Shown: in pieces, positions 63,368-64,000 of the stretch
How positions within the stretch are numbered: the first letter of the stretch is position 1
How the letters are laid out: each line of letters starts with the position of its first letter
Assembly (NCBI GenBank): GCA_036583965.1
Contig: JAZBQD010000015.1
Span: 88,647,809-88,711,808 of the forward strand
Origin: Prunella strophiata
Lineage: Eukaryota > Chordata > Aves > Passeriformes > Prunellidae
Direction: 5' to 3'
DNA: 64,000 bases
Translations under genes and position numbers: made by a program
Notes under the pieces: model-generated
What the model saw: only the letters and a program-made list of their open reading frames with translations
Told to the model about the DNA's origin: nothing
Databases searched by the model: none

Positions 63368-63451
63368 ATTCCATTATGTTAATCCTATGCTATTCTTATA
63401 TAATACTGAATTCCATTATGTTAAATCTATGCTATTCTTATATAACTCTGA
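63368..63451. repeat. 42-bp tandem duplication
   Basis: Two adjacent 42-base copies beginning ATTCCATTATGTTAA and ending CTGA differ at only a few positions. The unit is a multiple of three, so one plus-strand frame shows a 14-residue repeat (FHYVNPMLFLYNTE / FHYVKSMLFLYNSE), but I see no gene there. Confidence 0.95.
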
Positions 63452-64000
63452 AGATAAAATACAAACTTTAGCAGGTGCTGTCTCTACTTTTTGGTCTCTT
63501 TTCCTTCATCATTGTAATTTTTCACATTGAGTTTCTCTTGGAAGCAAACCACAACCCTCTCCAGGCTTCCTCCCCAGGAGTCAAACAGCCCATTCTTGCA
63601 AGTCAATCAGGCAGACGCAGTCAATTGTCCCAGTAACTCTGTTCATGGCTTCTTTCAAGCCATGCCACATCCTGCTACCAGTCAAACTGGCCTGAAAAGG
63701 AAAGGGGTCCATTCACCTCAAACCTCCTCTTTACATAGATGCTAAATCCTGTCAGAGGGGGCTGGCTGGACTGCCAGAGCATGCTGTCTTTCTCTTCCTC
63801 CTGAATGCCAGAAGAAGTAGTTGGGAACTAATGATATGAATGGAAACTATGGTAACAATTCCTGTGCCACCACAATCTATTACCTTCCCTGCAGACTTTC
63901 TTTCTTTACCTGCAGTAGTAAGTATTCAATACTCTCTTGCTTCTTGTCACATGTGTCACATTCCCCTGTCCCTGGAGACTCCAGTAAAAAGATATGGTGC

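Larger units (their letters stand above)
52228..64000. other. JARID2 5' intron (incomplete, at least 11.8 kb)
   Basis: This sequence lies upstream of the first visible exon. It contains a T16 run (52564-52579), a CR1 3' fragment (55390-55958), a candidate regulatory block (56020-56300), an A-rich tract (61689-61729) and small tandem repeats (58262-58299, 63368-63451). I searched the minus strand for the exon expected to end near DFEEGPSRKR and did not find it, so the intron extends beyond the window. No other gene was recognised. Confidence 0.75.

Noticed and set aside
52228..64000. Upstream JARID2 exons coding for residues 1-108
   Set aside because: No minus-strand sequence resembling the expected acidic DFEEGPSRKR end or the MSKERPKR start was found.

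Overview
The window is vertebrate nuclear DNA, almost certainly from a bird. It holds a multi-exon gene with GT/AG introns, several CR1-type LINE copies with the avian 3' end (including the octamer ATTCTATG), a solo LTR of an avian ERVL-like family, and the low-complexity A-rich and C-rich tracts common in bird introns. Nothing here is bacterial or phage-like.

One gene is recognised. JARID2 (Jumonji and AT-rich interaction domain protein 2, a cofactor of Polycomb Repressive Complex 2) lies on the minus strand, so its 5' side is at high coordinates. Eleven internal coding exons can be placed to the base, in gene order: 52058-52227, 37790-37966, 28088-28317, 19170-20187, 14739-15241, 9576-9668, 9032-9150, 8837-8907, 7897-8011, 4413-4518 and 3453-3635. 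All splice sites are AG/GT, all phases agree, and together they give 2785 nt, or 928 codons, with no frameshift or stop. They run from the residue equivalent to human 109 to near the end of the JmjC domain. The exons for roughly residues 1-108 should lie beyond 64000. The C-terminal exons (end of JmjC and the zinc finger) should lie before position 1. I could not find either set in the window.

The encoded protein has, in order: the segment with the lysine that PRC2 methylates and the SUZ12-contacting stretch, an acidic linker, basic low-complexity regions implicated in RNA and nucleosome binding, JmjN, ARID, and a JmjC domain whose metal-binding residues are replaced. The product is therefore expected to recruit and tune PRC2, not to demethylate histones.

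The other 95% or so is intron. The 5' half (20-64 kb) has long introns of 8-14 kb with CR1 remnants (22.0-24.2, 24.3-25.3, 37.3-37.6, 48.9, 55.4-56.0 kb), one LTR (39.2-39.7 kb), homopolymers and small tandem repeats. The 3' half (3-15 kb) has shorter introns, one of only 124 bp. Several intronic patches (17.75-18.5, 32.96-33.65 and 56.0-56.3 kb) keep CpGs and homeodomain or POU-like motifs and are candidate conserved regulatory elements. This is inference from composition only. I found no convincing undescribed system. The best leads are the candidate enhancers, including an inverted pair of perfect octamer motifs at 33507-33530.
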